Source: Palleronia marisminoris
GTDB taxonomy: Bacteria > Pseudomonadota > Alphaproteobacteria > Rhodobacterales > Rhodobacteraceae
Direction of reading: 5' to 3'
DNA length: 64,000 nt
Assembly (NCBI RefSeq): GCF_900172315.1
Contig: NZ_FWFV01000001.1
Coordinates: forward strand, 1-64,000
Under the pieces are notes generated by a model, which saw only the letters and a program-made list of their open reading frames with translations, did not search any database and was not told the origin of the DNA. A program made the position numbers and the translations under genes. Position 1 is the first letter of the stretch. Each line of letters starts with the position of its first letter. Below, one piece after another: positions 1-8,612 of the stretch.

Positions 1-167
1 TTCTTGTACCAGACCCGCAAGCTATCCGGGGAGCAGCCAAGCTTCCGGGCAATGTCGCGCACCGCCGCCGTCAAAGTGCTGTAGCCATCGAGATGGTCCG
101 CAACCATCTGCACAGCCCGCTCGCGGAACTCGGCCGGGTACGGGCTCGTCGTGTTCTTCTTGTCCAT
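1..167 (-). CDS. IS3-family transposase OrfA (N-terminal part, cut by window edge)
   Basis: Reading leftwards from an ATG at 167, the frame stays open to the window edge and gives about 55 residues. It opens MDKKNTTSPYPAEFRERAV and continues with a helix-turn-helix ending in DIARKLGCSPDSLRVWYKK. That is the layout of the DNA-binding OrfA of IS3-type elements, which works with an OrfB integrase made by programmed frameshifting. Only the HTH part is visible, so I cannot say whether the element is complete. It abuts a decayed IS66 fragment and an integrase fragment, which points to a region that collects mobile DNA. Confidence 0.75.
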   Translation of the reverse strand, partial: MDKKNTTSPYPAEFRERAVQMVADHLDGYSTLTAAVRDIARKLGCSPDSLRVWYK

Positions 168-212
168 AGAGCAATCCTTCGAGAGTCTTGCTCTCCCGGC
201 AACCCGGGGCGG

Positions 213-537
213 TTCAATCCGAATCTGGCAGAGCGCTCGCCTAAATGCTCCGCCGTCAGGACGGATTCCGGCTCTTCCTCGACGATGGCTGGGTCGACAT
301 GGACACATGGACTCCAACCTCGTCAAACGCCATCCGCAGCCCAGAGATGAATCGCCGCAACCCGCTGTTCATCGTTTACGATGACATGGGCGCTTCGCCA
401 GCCTGATCGGCACCTGCAAGATGAACGGTGTCGAGCCCTATGCCTACCTGCGCGACCTCCTCACCAAGCTCGCCAACGGCCATCTCGACAGGGACATCGA
501 TGACTTTATGCCGTGGACCTACGCGGCCGCCGCCTAA
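213..537 (+). pseudogene. IS66-family transposase (TnpC) C-terminal remnant
   Basis: Pieces in different frames together spell the conserved end of IS66 TnpC: RRQDGFRLFLDDGWVDMD, then SNLV, then MNRRNPLF, then ASLIGTCKMNGVEPYAYL and finally DLLTKLANGHLDRDIDDF followed by MPWTYAAAA and a TAA at 535-537. At least three frame changes separate the pieces, so nothing functional can be made. The N-terminal catalytic part is missing from the window. Family assignment comes from the characteristic LIGTCKMNGV and PWTYAA motifs. It sits back to back with the OrfA fragment to the left and the integrase fragment to the right. Confidence 0.75.
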
Positions 538-574
538 CCCTCACAACAAGCTCATCCGGGAGTCACCACTGCGC

Positions 575-1029
575 TTATTTTAACTCTCTCATCTCGTCCG
601 GGCGAAATCCTTGTTCGCGAAGCACGTCCATATCTTCGGGCATGAGATCGGCGGCCTGGCCACGTTGTGCCAGTAGCCTCAGGGCGCAGGCTTCTGCACG
701 ATCCGTCATCCAGCGCCTGCGCCATTCGGCAGGCGAGACGGCGGAACTTTCGTCCCACCGCTCGCCCACGATGCGCTGCAGTTCTTCTGCGACGACGGCT
801 TCCAAGTAGGCGCGAACGTCGTCTTTCGTGATGGTTTGCGTCTTCATGCCCTCATACATCCGCTCGGGGCATTCGAGACAAGAGCGGCGACGCGCCGGGC
901 TGTGGACAACTCCCGCGTCCGCAGACTGACCTGCAATGTTCCTGTGGATTGAAGCGCTGATCTAGCCGGACACCGCCTACGCCAGACGTAAACCGCCCCG
1001 CGGCGGCTGACATGAGTGACCTGTCCCAT
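575..1029 (-). pseudogene. Frameshifted, truncated tyrosine integrase (DUF6538-type N-terminus)
   Basis: The minus strand reads MGQVTHVSRRGAVYVWRRRC from 1029, continues through SLRTRELSTARRVAALVSN and then loses frame near 860-875. A second frame picks up at once with MYEGMKTQTITKDDVRAYLE and runs to a stop at 575. The joined product resembles the N-terminal region of phage-type integrases that begin with a DUF6538 domain (RRGAVYYWRRR-like opening, then SAM-like helices). The catalytic R-H-R-Y domain is absent, so the gene is both frameshifted and truncated. It points away from the nearby tRNA-Ser and is probably the relic of an integrated element. Confidence 0.65.
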
Positions 1030-1397
1030 CGTCGTCTCCTCATCGGAGCCGAAAGACGATCGAGAACCTGCTTGTGACACAGGGATGTCACACACCCTTG
1101 TGTCGCACTGCGAATCCGGTTCCTTGATGCGCCAAGGCTATCGTTTCACATCAATGCCTTACGAGAAACCTGGCTGGGGTGGTAGGATTTGAACACACGT
1201 TGTAAATGCGCGACCGTGGAAACGATCATCCAAGCGGCATCCCGCATCGGACGAGGCGAAAAAACTTCGGCTGATGGGTAGCGCTTCGGGTAGCAGAATT
1301 GGTAACGCAAGCACTGTCTACAGCCGACCAGATGCCCGTTTGACAGTATAAATCATTCAAATTAATATATTAATTTGTTGCTGCTCAACGAAAATGA
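1030..1397. other. Gene-free spacer in the mobile-DNA scar
   Basis: I see no credible protein gene here. The stretch holds the short tRNA 3'-end-like fragment at 1171-1200, short TGTCACAC/TTGTGTC repeats around 1073-1105, and an AT-rich patch near 1346-1380 (ATTAATATATTAATTTG) that contrasts with the GC-rich surroundings. This looks like the junction debris of an integrated element next to tRNA-Ser. Confidence 0.5.
1171..1200 (-). other. tRNA 3'-end-like fragment, possible att site remnant
   Basis: Read on the minus strand, the segment has a T-loop core TTCAAATC flanked by a weak stem, then an acceptor-like CACCCCA, a G and CCA. This is the shape of a tRNA 3' half from the T-arm to CCA. No matching D-arm and anticodon arm is convincing upstream. 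Tyrosine integrases often leave such fragments as attachment sites, and a broken integrase lies 140 bp away. It does not match the 3' end of the adjacent tRNA-Ser, so a different parent tRNA (a Gln- or Pro-like acceptor) would be needed. Confidence 0.35.
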
Positions 1398-1487
1398 TGG
1401 CGGAGAGACAGGGATTCGAACCCTGGGAGGACTTGCATCCTCAACGGTTTTCGAGACCGCCCCGTTCGACCACTCCGGCACCTCTCC
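1398..1487 (-). tRNA. tRNA-Ser(CGA)
   Basis: The minus strand folds as a class II tRNA of 90 nt. The acceptor GGAGAGG pairs with TCTCTCC, followed by discriminator G and an encoded CCA. The anticodon loop reads TCTCGAAA with anticodon CGA. A long variable arm precedes the T-arm GGGTTCGAATCCC. Position, long variable arm and anticodon all agree with serine. It marks the boundary between the mobile-DNA scar on the left and core genes on the right. Confidence 0.95.
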
Positions 1488-1616
1488 GCGGTCTGGCGGG
1501 GGTCTAACCATCTGCGCCATGGGGCGCAAGGGGACGTTGCACAGATTTTGAGGCCTTGGTCACCGCCCGTGGCATGATATGTGAGCGGACCATCCCGCTC
1601 GCTCGAAAGGCTCGCA

Positions 1617-2429
1617 ATGTCCCGCATCCCCGCCGCCATCCTCGTCGCAGCCTGGCTGGGCACCTCCGTCTCGCTTGCCGCGGAGGACACTGACCGCCTG
1701 TTCGATGCGTTGCGCCTGGACGACGTGGTCGACGTGATGCGCGAGGAGGGAATTGCGGCCGGGGACGACCTGGAAGCCGACCTGTTCCCTGGCAGCGGCG
1801 GGCTGCTCTGGGACGAGGCGGTTCGGGACATCTACGACCGCTCCGAGATGCTCGAAGCCGTGCGCGCCCGGTTCGACGACGCGGTCCAGGCGGGTTCGAT
1901 ACCGGTTCTGGTGGAGTTCTTCGAATCCGAGACCGGGCAGCGCCTGGTCGAACTCGAGATCGCGGCACGCCGGGCAATGATCGACGAAGCGGTGGAAGCG
2001 GCGACCGAAGAGTCGGCACGGGATGCGCCCCAGGCACGACGCGATCTTATCGACGCGTTCATCGCCGCCAATGACCTCGTCGAGCAGAACGTGACGGGGG
2101 CGTTGAACTCGAACTACGCCTTCTATCGCGGGCTGCTGGACGAGGAAGCTCCGGTCGGTCCGCTGAGCGAGGATCAGGTGATCGCCGACGTCTATGCTTC
2201 CGAGCCGCAGGTGCGCGCCGATACCGAGGCGTGGCTCGACGGCTATCTGACGCTCGCCTACGCTCCGGTCGATGACGAGGCGCTGTCCCGGTATCTCGAG
2301 ATAAGCGAAAGTCGAGCGGGGCAGGACCTGAACACCGCCATCTTCGCGGCCTTCGATGAACTCTACGATGGAATCTCTTACGAACTCGGGCGGGCGGCGG
2401 CGCGGTTCATGCGCGGGCAGGACTTGTAG
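1617..2429 (+). CDS. Secreted DUF2059-domain protein
   Basis: The product has 270 residues. I chose the ATG at 1617 because GAAAGG precedes it and the protein then opens with a classic Sec signal peptide (MSRIPAAILVAAWLGTSVSL, cleavage likely after SLAA). The mature part is acidic and helical, with no membrane segment. The stretch around residues 85-140 (VPVLVEFFESETGQRLVELE-like) matches the DUF2059 family, periplasmic proteins of unknown role. A strong promoter for rplU begins 13 bp after its stop, so it is probably transcribed alone. Confidence 0.7.
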   Translation: MSRIPAAILVAAWLGTSVSLAAEDTDRLFDALRLDDVVDVMREEGIAAGDDLEADLFPGSGGLLWDEAVRDIYDRSEMLEAVRARFDDAVQAGSIPVLVEFFESETGQRLVELEIAARRAMIDEAVEAATEESARDAPQARRDLIDAFIAANDLVEQNVTGALNSNYAFYRGLLDEEAPVGPLSEDQVIADVYASEPQVRADTEAWLDGYLTLAYAPVDDEALSRYLEISESRAGQDLNTAIFAAFDELYDGISYELGRAAARFMRGQDL

Positions 2430-2441
2430 CCGCGCCGGGCC

Positions 2442-2470
2442 TTGACAGGCGGGCGCCACATCGACATACA
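2442..2470 (+). promoter_or_regulatory. Predicted sigma-70 promoter of rplU-rpmA
   Basis: TTGACA at 2442-2447 and CATACA at 2465-2470 are separated by 17 bp, close to the housekeeping consensus. The site lies 150 bp before rplU, leaving a leader that carries a GC-rich hairpin. Confidence 0.6.
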
Positions 2471-2514
2471 CCGCGCACCCGGGCGGAGCCATCCGCTGCG
2501 GGTTCATTGCAATA

Positions 2515-2530
2515 CGCCCCGAACGGGGCG
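2515..2530 (+). promoter_or_regulatory. Hairpin in the rplU leader
   Basis: CGCCCC at 2515-2520 pairs perfectly with GGGGCG at 2525-2530 around a GAAC loop. It lies in the predicted rplU mRNA leader, 90 bp before the start codon. It could be an autoregulatory or attenuation structure, but no T-run follows and function is only inferred. Confidence 0.35.
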
Positions 2531-2619
2531 CGCTGTCCGAGGCGGGGTCACACCCCAAAACACGTCGACCGCCACGCGCGGAGATGGGCCACAGGATGCG
2601 GGACAAGAAGGAAGAGCCC

Positions 2620-3336
2620 ATGTTTGCGGTCCTCAAGACCGGCGGCAAGCAGTATCGCGTCCAGTCGGGCGACGTTCTGCGTGTCGAGAAACTCGCTGCC
2701 GATGCAGGCGAGAAAATCCAGTTCAACGATATCCTCATGGTCGGCTCCACGATCGGCACCCCCCTCGTCGACGGCGCGGGCGTGCAGGCCGAAGTGATCG
2801 AGCAGATCAAGGGCGAGAAGGTCATCCACTTCGTCAAGCGTCGCCGTAAGCACGGCTCGAAGCGCACGAAGGGCCACCGCCAGCACCTGACCCTGCTGCG
2901 CATCACCGACATCCTCGAATCCGGCGCGGCCGATTCGGGTGTGAAGGAAGCCATCGGCGCCGGCATCGCCGGGTGGACCGGCGTGCAGGCGGACAAGGGC
3001 GACTACGCCAAGAACCGCTCCGGCAAGGCCGAGATGAAGAAGCGCGTCGCCTCGGGCGAAGCGAAGGAGAAGGTCGCCGCCAAGACCGACGCCGCCGAAG
3101 GTGGCGCGACGTCGAAGCCCGGCAACCTGCTGACCGAGCCGCGTGGCGGCGAGGCCGACAAGCTGACCGAACTGAACGGTGTCGGACCGGCGATGCAGAC
3201 GAAGATGAACGACGCGGGCGTCTATCACTTCGACCAGATCGCGGCTTGGAACGAGGCCGAAATCGAATATATGGCAGATCAACTCGGCGCCGGCGGCAAG
3301 CTGGCAGGTTGGGTCGACGAAGCCAAGAGCAAGTAA
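2620..3336 (+). CDS. rplU: 50S ribosomal protein L21 with C-terminal extension
   Basis: L21 is a 23S rRNA-binding protein of the large subunit. Residues 1 to about 103 are canonical: [15 protein letters not shown] opening, and the RNA-binding [15 protein letters not shown] segment near 70-85. The ATG at 2620 follows AGAAGGAAG. The full product has 238 residues, more than twice the usual length of about 103. After a Lys/Ala/Glu-rich linker, residues 180-238 form a compact domain ([27 protein letters not shown]) that looks like a helix-hairpin-helix. Similar extensions are known on L21 of Rhodobacteraceae. rpmA follows after 15 bp, the universal L21-L27 pair. Confidence 0.95.
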   Translation: MFAVLKTGGKQYRVQSGDVLRVEKLAADAGEKIQFNDILMVGSTIGTPLVDGAGVQAEVIEQIKGEKVIHFVKRRRKHGSKRTKGHRQHLTLLRITDILESGAADSGVKEAIGAGIAGWTGVQADKGDYAKNRSGKAEMKKRVASGEAKEKVAAKTDAAEGGATSKPGNLLTEPRGGEADKLTELNGVGPAMQTKMNDAGVYHFDQIAAWNEAEIEYMADQLGAGGKLAGWVDEAKSK

Positions 3337-3351
3337 GAGGGAGACCGACTT

Positions 3352-3621
3352 ATGGCACACAAAAAGGCAGGCGGTTCCAGCCGCAACGGTCGCGACTCCG
3401 CCGGACGCCGTCTTGGCGTCAAGAAATTCGGTGGCGAAGCCGTCATCCCGGGCAACATCCTGATCCGTCAGCGCGGCACGAAGTGGTGGCCGGGCGAGGG
3501 TGTGGGCCTTGGCCGCGATCACACGATCTTCGCGACGACCGGCGGCAAGGTGACGTTCCACAAGGGCCTGAAGGGCCGGACCTTCGTTTCGGTTCTGCCC
3601 GAGGCCGAAGCCGCCGAATAA
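3352..3621 (+). CDS. rpmA: 50S ribosomal protein L27
   Basis: 89 residues, the normal length. It opens [20 protein letters not shown], the invariant L27 N-terminus that reaches toward the peptidyl-transferase centre, and contains the conserved [19 protein letters not shown] segment. It sits 15 bp behind rplU, preceded by GAGGGAGA, and is followed at once by a strong terminator hairpin, so rplU-rpmA is a two-gene operon. Confidence 0.97.
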   Translation: MAHKKAGGSSRNGRDSAGRRLGVKKFGGEAVIPGNILIRQRGTKWWPGEGVGLGRDHTIFATTGGKVTFHKGLKGRTFVSVLPEAEAAE

Positions 3622-3643
3622 GGCGCGCTTCATGCACTCTTCG

Positions 3644-3674
3644 AAGGGGGATCGGCGATCGCCGGTCCCCTTTT
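3644..3674 (+). terminator. Rho-independent terminator after rpmA
   Basis: AAGGGG at 3644-3649 pairs with CCCCTT at 3667-3672, with further partial pairing inside, and TTTT ends the structure. It starts 22 bp past the rpmA stop. Confidence 0.75.
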
Positions 3675-3690
3675 GCGTTCGAGGACCCCG

Positions 3691-4233
3691 ATGCGGGACA
3701 TTGCCTATCTGACGACAGCGCGGCTGGTGCTGCGGCCGCTCTACCACGACGACGCCGAGGCGATCGTCGCAGGCGTCGGCAACTACGACGTCGCCAAATG
3801 GCTGGCGGTGGTTCCGTTCCCCTACGATCACGGCGACGCCGAGGCATTTCTTACTTCGAGCGCGGCCGAGCCCCGGCGGGCTTGGGCGATCTGCGATGCG
3901 GATGGACTGTGCGGCGTGATCTCTGCGCAGGACGAACTTGGTTACTGGCTGGCACGGCCAGTCTGGGGACGGGGCTACGGCCGTGAAGCGGCCGAAGCGG
4001 CGCGCGACGCGGCCTTCGCCGATCCGACGCGCAAACAGCTCTCGGTCAGCCACATGGTCGGAAACCACAGGTCTGAACGGCTGATCCGCAGCCTGGGCTT
4101 TCGCCCCGTCGGCACGACCCGCCGAAGATTCCGTGCGCTGGGGCAGGACGCAGACACAGCACTATACGAGATGACGCGGGCCGACTGGCGCCGCTTGAGA
4201 CGAACCGAGCAACAGGGTAGGGCGACGACATGA
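3691..4233 (+). CDS. GNAT-family N-acetyltransferase (RimJ/RimL type)
   Basis: 180 residues from the ATG at 3691, preceded by GAGG. The opening [17 protein letters not shown] and the later [15 protein letters not shown], an acetyl-CoA-binding motif A of the Q/RxxGxG/A type, are typical of the RimJ/RimL branch that acetylates ribosomal or other protein N-termini or small amines. [17 protein letters not shown] matches the family C-terminus. It lies between rpmA and obgE and its TGA overlaps the obgE ATG, so it is translated with the GTPase. Substrate is unknown. Confidence 0.85.
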   Translation: MRDIAYLTTARLVLRPLYHDDAEAIVAGVGNYDVAKWLAVVPFPYDHGDAEAFLTSSAAEPRRAWAICDADGLCGVISAQDELGYWLARPVWGRGYGREAAEAARDAAFADPTRKQLSVSHMVGNHRSERLIRSLGFRPVGTTRRRFRALGQDADTALYEMTRADWRRLRRTEQQGRATT

Positions 4234-5261
4234 AATTCTTGGATCTCGCCAAAGTCTATATCCGCTCCGGGTCCGGGGGTGGCGGTGCCATCGCGTTCCG
4301 GCGCGAGAAGTTCATGGAATACGGCGGCCCCGATGGCGGCGATGGCGGCAGGGGCGGCGACGTTGTGATCGAGGCCGTCGAGGGGCTGAACACCCTGATC
4401 GACTTCCGCTACCAGCAGCACTTCTTTGCCCAGAACGGCCAGCACGGCATGGGCAGCCAGCGCACCGGGGCATCGGGCGACGACATCGTGCTTCGCGTCC
4501 CCGTCGGCACCGAAATCCTCGACGAGGACGAAGAGACGGTGATCGCCGACCTGGCCGAGCTGGGCCAGCGCGTCCTGCTGGCCGAGGGCGGCAATGGCGG
4601 CTGGGGCAACCTGCGCTTCAAGTCCTCGACCAACCAGGCGCCCCGCCGCGCCAATCCGGGCCAGCCGGGCGTCGAGCGGACGATCTGGCTGCGGCTCAAG
4701 CTGATCGCCGATGCCGGCCTTCTGGGCCTGCCGAACGCCGGAAAGTCCACGTTCCTCGCCGCGACATCGAACGCGCGACCGAAGATCGCCGACTATCCGT
4801 TCACGACGCTCCATCCCAATCTCGGCGTTGTAGGCGTCGACGGGGCCGAGTTTCTCATCGCCGACATTCCCGGCCTCATCGAGGGGGCGCATGAGGGCAA
4901 GGGGATCGGCGACCGGTTCCTCGGGCATGTCGAGCGCTGTGCCGTCCTGCTGCACCTCGTTGACGGTACGTCCGGGGATCCGGTGCGGGACTGGCAGACG
5001 GTGATCGGAGAGCTAGAAGCTTATGGCGGCGCCCTGGCAGAGAAGCCGCGGGTGACCGTGCTGAACAAGATCGATGCGCTCGACCAGGAGGAACGCGCCT
5101 TCCTGAAGGAAACGCTCGAAGAAGCCGCGGGCCCGGTCATGCTGATGTCGGGCGTCAGCGGCGAGGGCGTGACAGAGGTGCTGCGCGCACTGCGCGCCCA
5201 GATTTCGGACGAGCGCGTGCGCCAGAAGATCACAAAGGACACTGATACATGGCAACCCTGA
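4230..5261 (+). CDS. obgE: Obg/CgtA GTPase
   Basis: 343 residues. The glycine-rich OBG fold covers 1-158 ([28 protein letters not shown]). The G domain follows, with P-loop GLPNAGKS at 166-173, switch [14 protein letters not shown]3 DIPG and G4 NKID. Obg binds late 50S particles and links ribosome maturation to growth and stringent signals. It overlaps the acetyltransferase by 4 bp (ATGA) and proB by 13 bp. The Glu/Asp-rich C-terminal tail of some Obg proteins is absent. Confidence 0.97.
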   Translation: MKFLDLAKVYIRSGSGGGGAIAFRREKFMEYGGPDGGDGGRGGDVVIEAVEGLNTLIDFRYQQHFFAQNGQHGMGSQRTGASGDDIVLRVPVGTEILDEDEETVIADLAELGQRVLLAEGGNGGWGNLRFKSSTNQAPRRANPGQPGVERTIWLRLKLIADAGLLGLPNAGKSTFLAATSNARPKIADYPFTTLHPNLGVVGVDGAEFLIADIPGLIEGAHEGKGIGDRFLGHVERCAVLLHLVDGTSGDPVRDWQTVIGELEAYGGALAEKPRVTVLNKIDALDQEERAFLKETLEEAAGPVMLMSGVSGEGVTEVLRALRAQISDERVRQKITKDTDTWQP

Positions 5262-6361
5262 CCCCTTTCACCGCGCGGCGCATCGTCGTCAAGATCGGCT
5301 CGGCGCTCCTGGTGGACCGCGAGACCGGCAACTTGCGCAGAGCCTGGCTGGAAAGCGTCTGCGCGGACGTCGCGGCGTTGCGCAAGGCGGGGATCGAAGT
5401 GGTGCTGGTTTCATCCGGATCCGTCGCGCTTGGTCGCGGGCGCCTGAAGCTGCCCGCCGGTGTTCTGCCGGTCGAGCAGGCTCAGGCCGCGGCGGCGGCG
5501 GGTCAGATCAGCCTTGCCCGCGCATATGACGAAGCGCTGTCGCCCTATGGCCTCAGCGCCGCGCAGATCCTGCTGACGCTCGAGAATACGGTCGACCGCC
5601 GGCGCTACCTCAACGCCCGCTCGACTCTCTCGACCCTGCTGTCGCTCGGCGCGGTCCCGATCGTAAACGAGAACGATACCGTCGCCACGGACGAAATCCG
5701 GTTCGGCGACAACGACCGCCTCGCCGCGCAGATCGCCGTGACCGTGGGCGCCGACCAGCTGATCCTTCTGTCGGATGTCGACGGCCTCTACACCGCCAAT
5801 CCGCACAGCGATCCGACCGCACGACACCTGCCAGAGATCGCGGACATCACGAGCGAGATCGACGCGATGGCAGGCGACCCGGTTTCGGGCCTGTCCAAGG
5901 GCGGGATGCGCACGAAGGTCCTGGCCGCGCGGACCGCGACGGCGTCGGGCTGTGCGCTGTGCATCACCAATGGCGGCGTGGACAATCCGCTTGCCGCTCT
6001 GCGGGACGGAGCGCGCGCGTCGTGGTTCCTGCCGCGCCTCGATCCCAAGACGGCGCGCAAGGCCTGGATCCTGGCGATGAAGCCGCAGGGCGTGCTCGAA
6101 ATCGACGAGGGCGCCGCCAACGCGCTGGCCCACGGCCGCTCGCTTCTTCCCGCAGGCGTGGCGAAGGTGATGGGTCGGTTCGGCCGCGGCGATGCGGTGT
6201 CGATCACCGGGCCGAAGGGGCGTATCCTCGGGATGGGGCTGACTCGCTACACCTCGGACGAGACGCGGTTGATCGCCGGTCGGCGCAGCGAAGAGATCCC
6301 CGAGATCCTCGGATATCCCGGCCGCGCGTCCCTGATCCACCGGGACGACATGGCACTTTGA
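5249..6361 (+). CDS. proB: Glutamate 5-kinase
   Basis: 370 residues. It phosphorylates glutamate on the gamma-carboxyl, the first step of proline synthesis. The amino-acid-kinase domain covers about 1-260 ([56 protein letters not shown]). A PUA domain follows at about 277-370. The start overlaps obgE by 13 bp. proA lies 46 bp downstream, so the two proline genes are co-expressed. Confidence 0.97.
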   Translation: MATLTPFTARRIVVKIGSALLVDRETGNLRRAWLESVCADVAALRKAGIEVVLVSSGSVALGRGRLKLPAGVLPVEQAQAAAAAGQISLARAYDEALSPYGLSAAQILLTLENTVDRRRYLNARSTLSTLLSLGAVPIVNENDTVATDEIRFGDNDRLAAQIAVTVGADQLILLSDVDGLYTANPHSDPTARHLPEIADITSEIDAMAGDPVSGLSKGGMRTKVLAARTATASGCALCITNGGVDNPLAALRDGARASWFLPRLDPKTARKAWILAMKPQGVLEIDEGAANALAHGRSLLPAGVAKVMGRFGRGDAVSITGPKGRILGMGLTRYTSDETRLIAGRRSEEIPEILGYPGRASLIHRDDMAL

Positions 6362-6407
6362 CCCCATCGACCCTATGTGATTGCCGAACCGAGACCTGGA
6401 GGGCTCT

Positions 6408-7673
6408 ATGAAGGACGACACGAACATCGCCGCGACGATGGCCGAGATCGGCCGCCGCGCCCGCGCCGCCGCAAGCGAACTCGCGATCGCGAAACCCGAA
6501 GCGAAGCGTGCTGCGCTCGAAGCCGCGGCCGAAGCGCTGGTCGCCCGCACCGACGAGTTGCTGGCCGCGAATGCCAAGGACATGGACTTCGCGCGCGAGA
6601 AGGGCGTGACGCCTGCCATGCTGGACCGGCTGGAGCTGGATGCCGGCCGGATCACCGCGATCGCGGACTCGCTGCGCGCCGTCGCGGCACAGGACGACCC
6701 CATCGGCGAGGTCATCGAGACCTGGGAACAGCCCAACGGCCTCAAGTTCGAGCAGGTCCGCACACCCCTCGGCGTGGTGGGCGTCATCTATGAAAGCCGC
6801 CCCAACGTGACGGCCGACGCTGGCGCCCTTTGCCTGAAGTCGGGCAATGCCGTGATCCTGCGCGGCGGCTCCGAGAGCTTCCATTCTTCCGGCGTCATCC
6901 ATTCCTGCCTCGTCGAGGGGCTGGCGAAGGCGGGTCTGCCCGAGCACTCGGTCCAGCGCGTGCCGACCCGCGACCGCGCCGCCGTGACCGAGATGCTGCA
7001 GATGACCGACACGATCGACGTGATCGTGCCGCGTGGCGGCAAGGGGCTCGTCGGCCTCGTCCAGCGCGAGGCGCGTGTGCCGGTCTTTGCCCACCTCGAG
7101 GGCATCGTGCACATCTACATCGACAAGGACGCCGACCCCGAGGTCGCGCTGAAGATCGTGCTGAACGCCAAGACCCGGCGCACCGGCATCTGCGGCGCGG
7201 CCGAATGCCTGCTGATCCACGAGGATGTCGCCGACACGATCGGGCAAGGCCTGATCCGCGCGCTGATCGAGAAGGGCGTGGAGGTCCGCGTCGGCGGCAA
7301 GCTCGCCGGCATCGAAGGCACCGTCGCTGCAGCCGAGGACGATTGGGGCCGCGAGTATCTCGACATGATCATCGCCGCTCGTACCGTGCCCGATATCGAC
7401 GGAGCAATCGGACATATCCGCCAATACGGCTCGAACCACACCGATTGCATCATCACCGCAGACGACGCGACGGCCGAGCGATTCCTGAACGAGGTCGACA
7501 GCGCCATCGTCATGGTCAACGCCTCGACCCAGTTTGCCGACGGGGGCGAGTTCGGTATGGGTGCCGAGATTGGCATCGCGACGGGCCGGCTCCATGCCAG
7601 GGGGCCCGTCGGGTCGCGTCAGCTGACCTCGTTCAAGTACAAGGTGCGGGGCAAAGGCACGATCCGTACCTAG
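6408..7673 (+). CDS. proA: Gamma-glutamyl phosphate reductase
   Basis: 421 residues from the ATG at 6408, which follows CTGGAGGGC. It reduces gamma-glutamyl phosphate to glutamate semialdehyde with NADPH. The aldehyde-dehydrogenase fold is clear: [47 protein letters not shown], and the catalytic cysteine in [13 protein letters not shown]. The C-terminus [16 protein letters not shown]-like block is intact. It ends converging on chpT with a 4-bp overlap of stop codons. Confidence 0.97.
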   Translation: MKDDTNIAATMAEIGRRARAAASELAIAKPEAKRAALEAAAEALVARTDELLAANAKDMDFAREKGVTPAMLDRLELDAGRITAIADSLRAVAAQDDPIGEVIETWEQPNGLKFEQVRTPLGVVGVIYESRPNVTADAGALCLKSGNAVILRGGSESFHSSGVIHSCLVEGLAKAGLPEHSVQRVPTRDRAAVTEMLQMTDTIDVIVPRGGKGLVGLVQREARVPVFAHLEGIVHIYIDKDADPEVALKIVLNAKTRRTGICGAAECLLIHEDVADTIGQGLIRALIEKGVEVRVGGKLAGIEGTVAAAEDDWGREYLDMIIAARTVPDIDGAIGHIRQYGSNHTDCIITADDATAERFLNEVDSAIVMVNASTQFADGGEFGMGAEIGIATGRLHARGPVGSRQLTSFKYKVRGKGTIRT

Positions 7674-8260
7674 GCGGTGATCCTCAGCTGCCCCTCGGCC
7701 ACGTTCAGGTCGATGCGCCGTCCGAGCTCGGCCGCGGCAACGCGGGCGAGCGGGAAGTGCAGCTCGGACGGGGCGGGCAGCTCGGCGGTGTCGTCGATCA
7801 ACTGCTGCAGCAACTCGGGCGCATCGCGCATCCGCTCGGCCGCGATCTCGAGCGTGATTCGCGGGCCCATCTCGACGCGCACCGTGCCGCCGAAGGGGAT
7901 CAGAGTCTCGGCACAGAGAACCAGCAGAACGCCCAGCTTCGCCTCGACCCGATCGAGATCGGAAGCGGGCGCCCAGTCGATCTTCATCCGGCCGGCCGAG
8001 AGCGTGTCGACCACGCTGCCAAGCTCTCCCCAGCCGATCTTCTGACCGGGCGCCGCCATTCCGAACGCGATGCGGAACAGCCGGATCCGGGCATTCGCGG
8101 CGGCGGCACTGTCCGACAGCAGCGCGATCTCGGCGCTACCGGCCGATCCCATCATCTCGACCAGTTCGACGCCGTTGCAGATCGCCCCGAGAGGGCTGAT
8201 CAGGTCGTGGCAGATCCGCGACCCGAGCAAGGCATTCATTTCAGCAGGAACCATTGTCAT
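7670..8260 (-). CDS. chpT: ChpT-like histidine phosphotransferase
   Basis: 196 residues. The N-terminal helical part carries [20 protein letters not shown] with the likely phosphorylated His18. The rest is a degenerate ATPase-like fold without nucleotide-binding motifs. In alphaproteobacteria ChpT passes phosphate from the hybrid kinase CckA to the response regulators CtrA and CpdR, controlling the cell cycle and, in Rhodobacteraceae, motility and gene transfer agents. Here the gene stands alone, convergent with proA and divergent from the DUF3553 gene 30 bp away. A CtrA-type box lies nearby at 8492-8506. Confidence 0.88.
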   Translation of the reverse strand: MTMVPAEMNALLGSRICHDLISPLGAICNGVELVEMMGSAGSAEIALLSDSAAAANARIRLFRIAFGMAAPGQKIGWGELGSVVDTLSAGRMKIDWAPASDLDRVEAKLGVLLVLCAETLIPFGGTVRVEMGPRITLEIAAERMRDAPELLQQLIDDTAELPAPSELHFPLARVAAAELGRRIDLNVAEGQLRITA

Positions 8261-8290
8261 AATACCTTATCCGCAGGAAGGAGTTCGCCC

Positions 8291-8467
8291 ATGTCGGACA
8301 TGAATGCACTGCTCGAACCGGGCATGATCGTGCGCCACCCCGACCGTCCTGACTGGGGCGACGGACAGGTGCAATCCAATATCGGCGGCAAGATCACGGT
8401 CATGTTTCGCGACGCGGGGAAGGTGGTCATCGATGGCTCCCGAGTCGAACTCGTTCCAATTTTCTAA
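8291..8467 (+). CDS. Small DUF3553 protein
   Basis: 58 residues opening MSDMNALLEPGMIVRHPDRP, with WGDGQVQSNIGGKITVMF and a closing SRVELVPIF. This is the DUF3553 family of short basic/hydrophobic beta proteins common in alphaproteobacteria, sometimes fused to the end of UvrD-like helicases. The start follows AGGAAGGAG. Function is unknown. It shares a 30-bp divergent spacer with chpT. Confidence 0.85.
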   Translation: MSDMNALLEPGMIVRHPDRPDWGDGQVQSNIGGKITVMFRDAGKVVIDGSRVELVPIF

Positions 8468-8491
8468 TACCGCGGAACCTGTGCGCGAAGC

Positions 8492-8506
8492 TTTAACAAT
8501 TGGTTA
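8492..8506. promoter_or_regulatory. Putative CtrA-binding box upstream of olsB
   Basis: TTAACAATTGGTTAA matches TTAA-N7-TTAA (equally TTAAC-N5-GTTAA), the consensus for the cell-cycle regulator CtrA. It lies 25 bp after the DUF3553 gene and about 107 bp before the chosen olsB start, in a short intergenic region where olsB is the only downstream gene. Confidence 0.55.
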
Positions 8507-8612
8507 AGCGCACCGCACGAAGGGGACAATATCGCCTTTCCCCGGCGTGTTGCCCATCCTTTCGCGACAGCCTATGAGCGGACGGCGAGCCGTGCCGGGA
8601 TCCGTTTCGTTG

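Noticed and set aside
1280-1370. A D-arm-like string (AGCAGAATTGGTAACGCAAGC) suggesting another tRNA
   Set aside because: No acceptor stem, anticodon stem and T-arm can be paired around it, so it is not a tRNA gene.
1560-2996. A 478-codon open frame on the minus strand across the DUF2059 and rplU region
   Set aside because: It is antisense to two well-supported genes and shows no family motif. High GC and codon bias create such frames.
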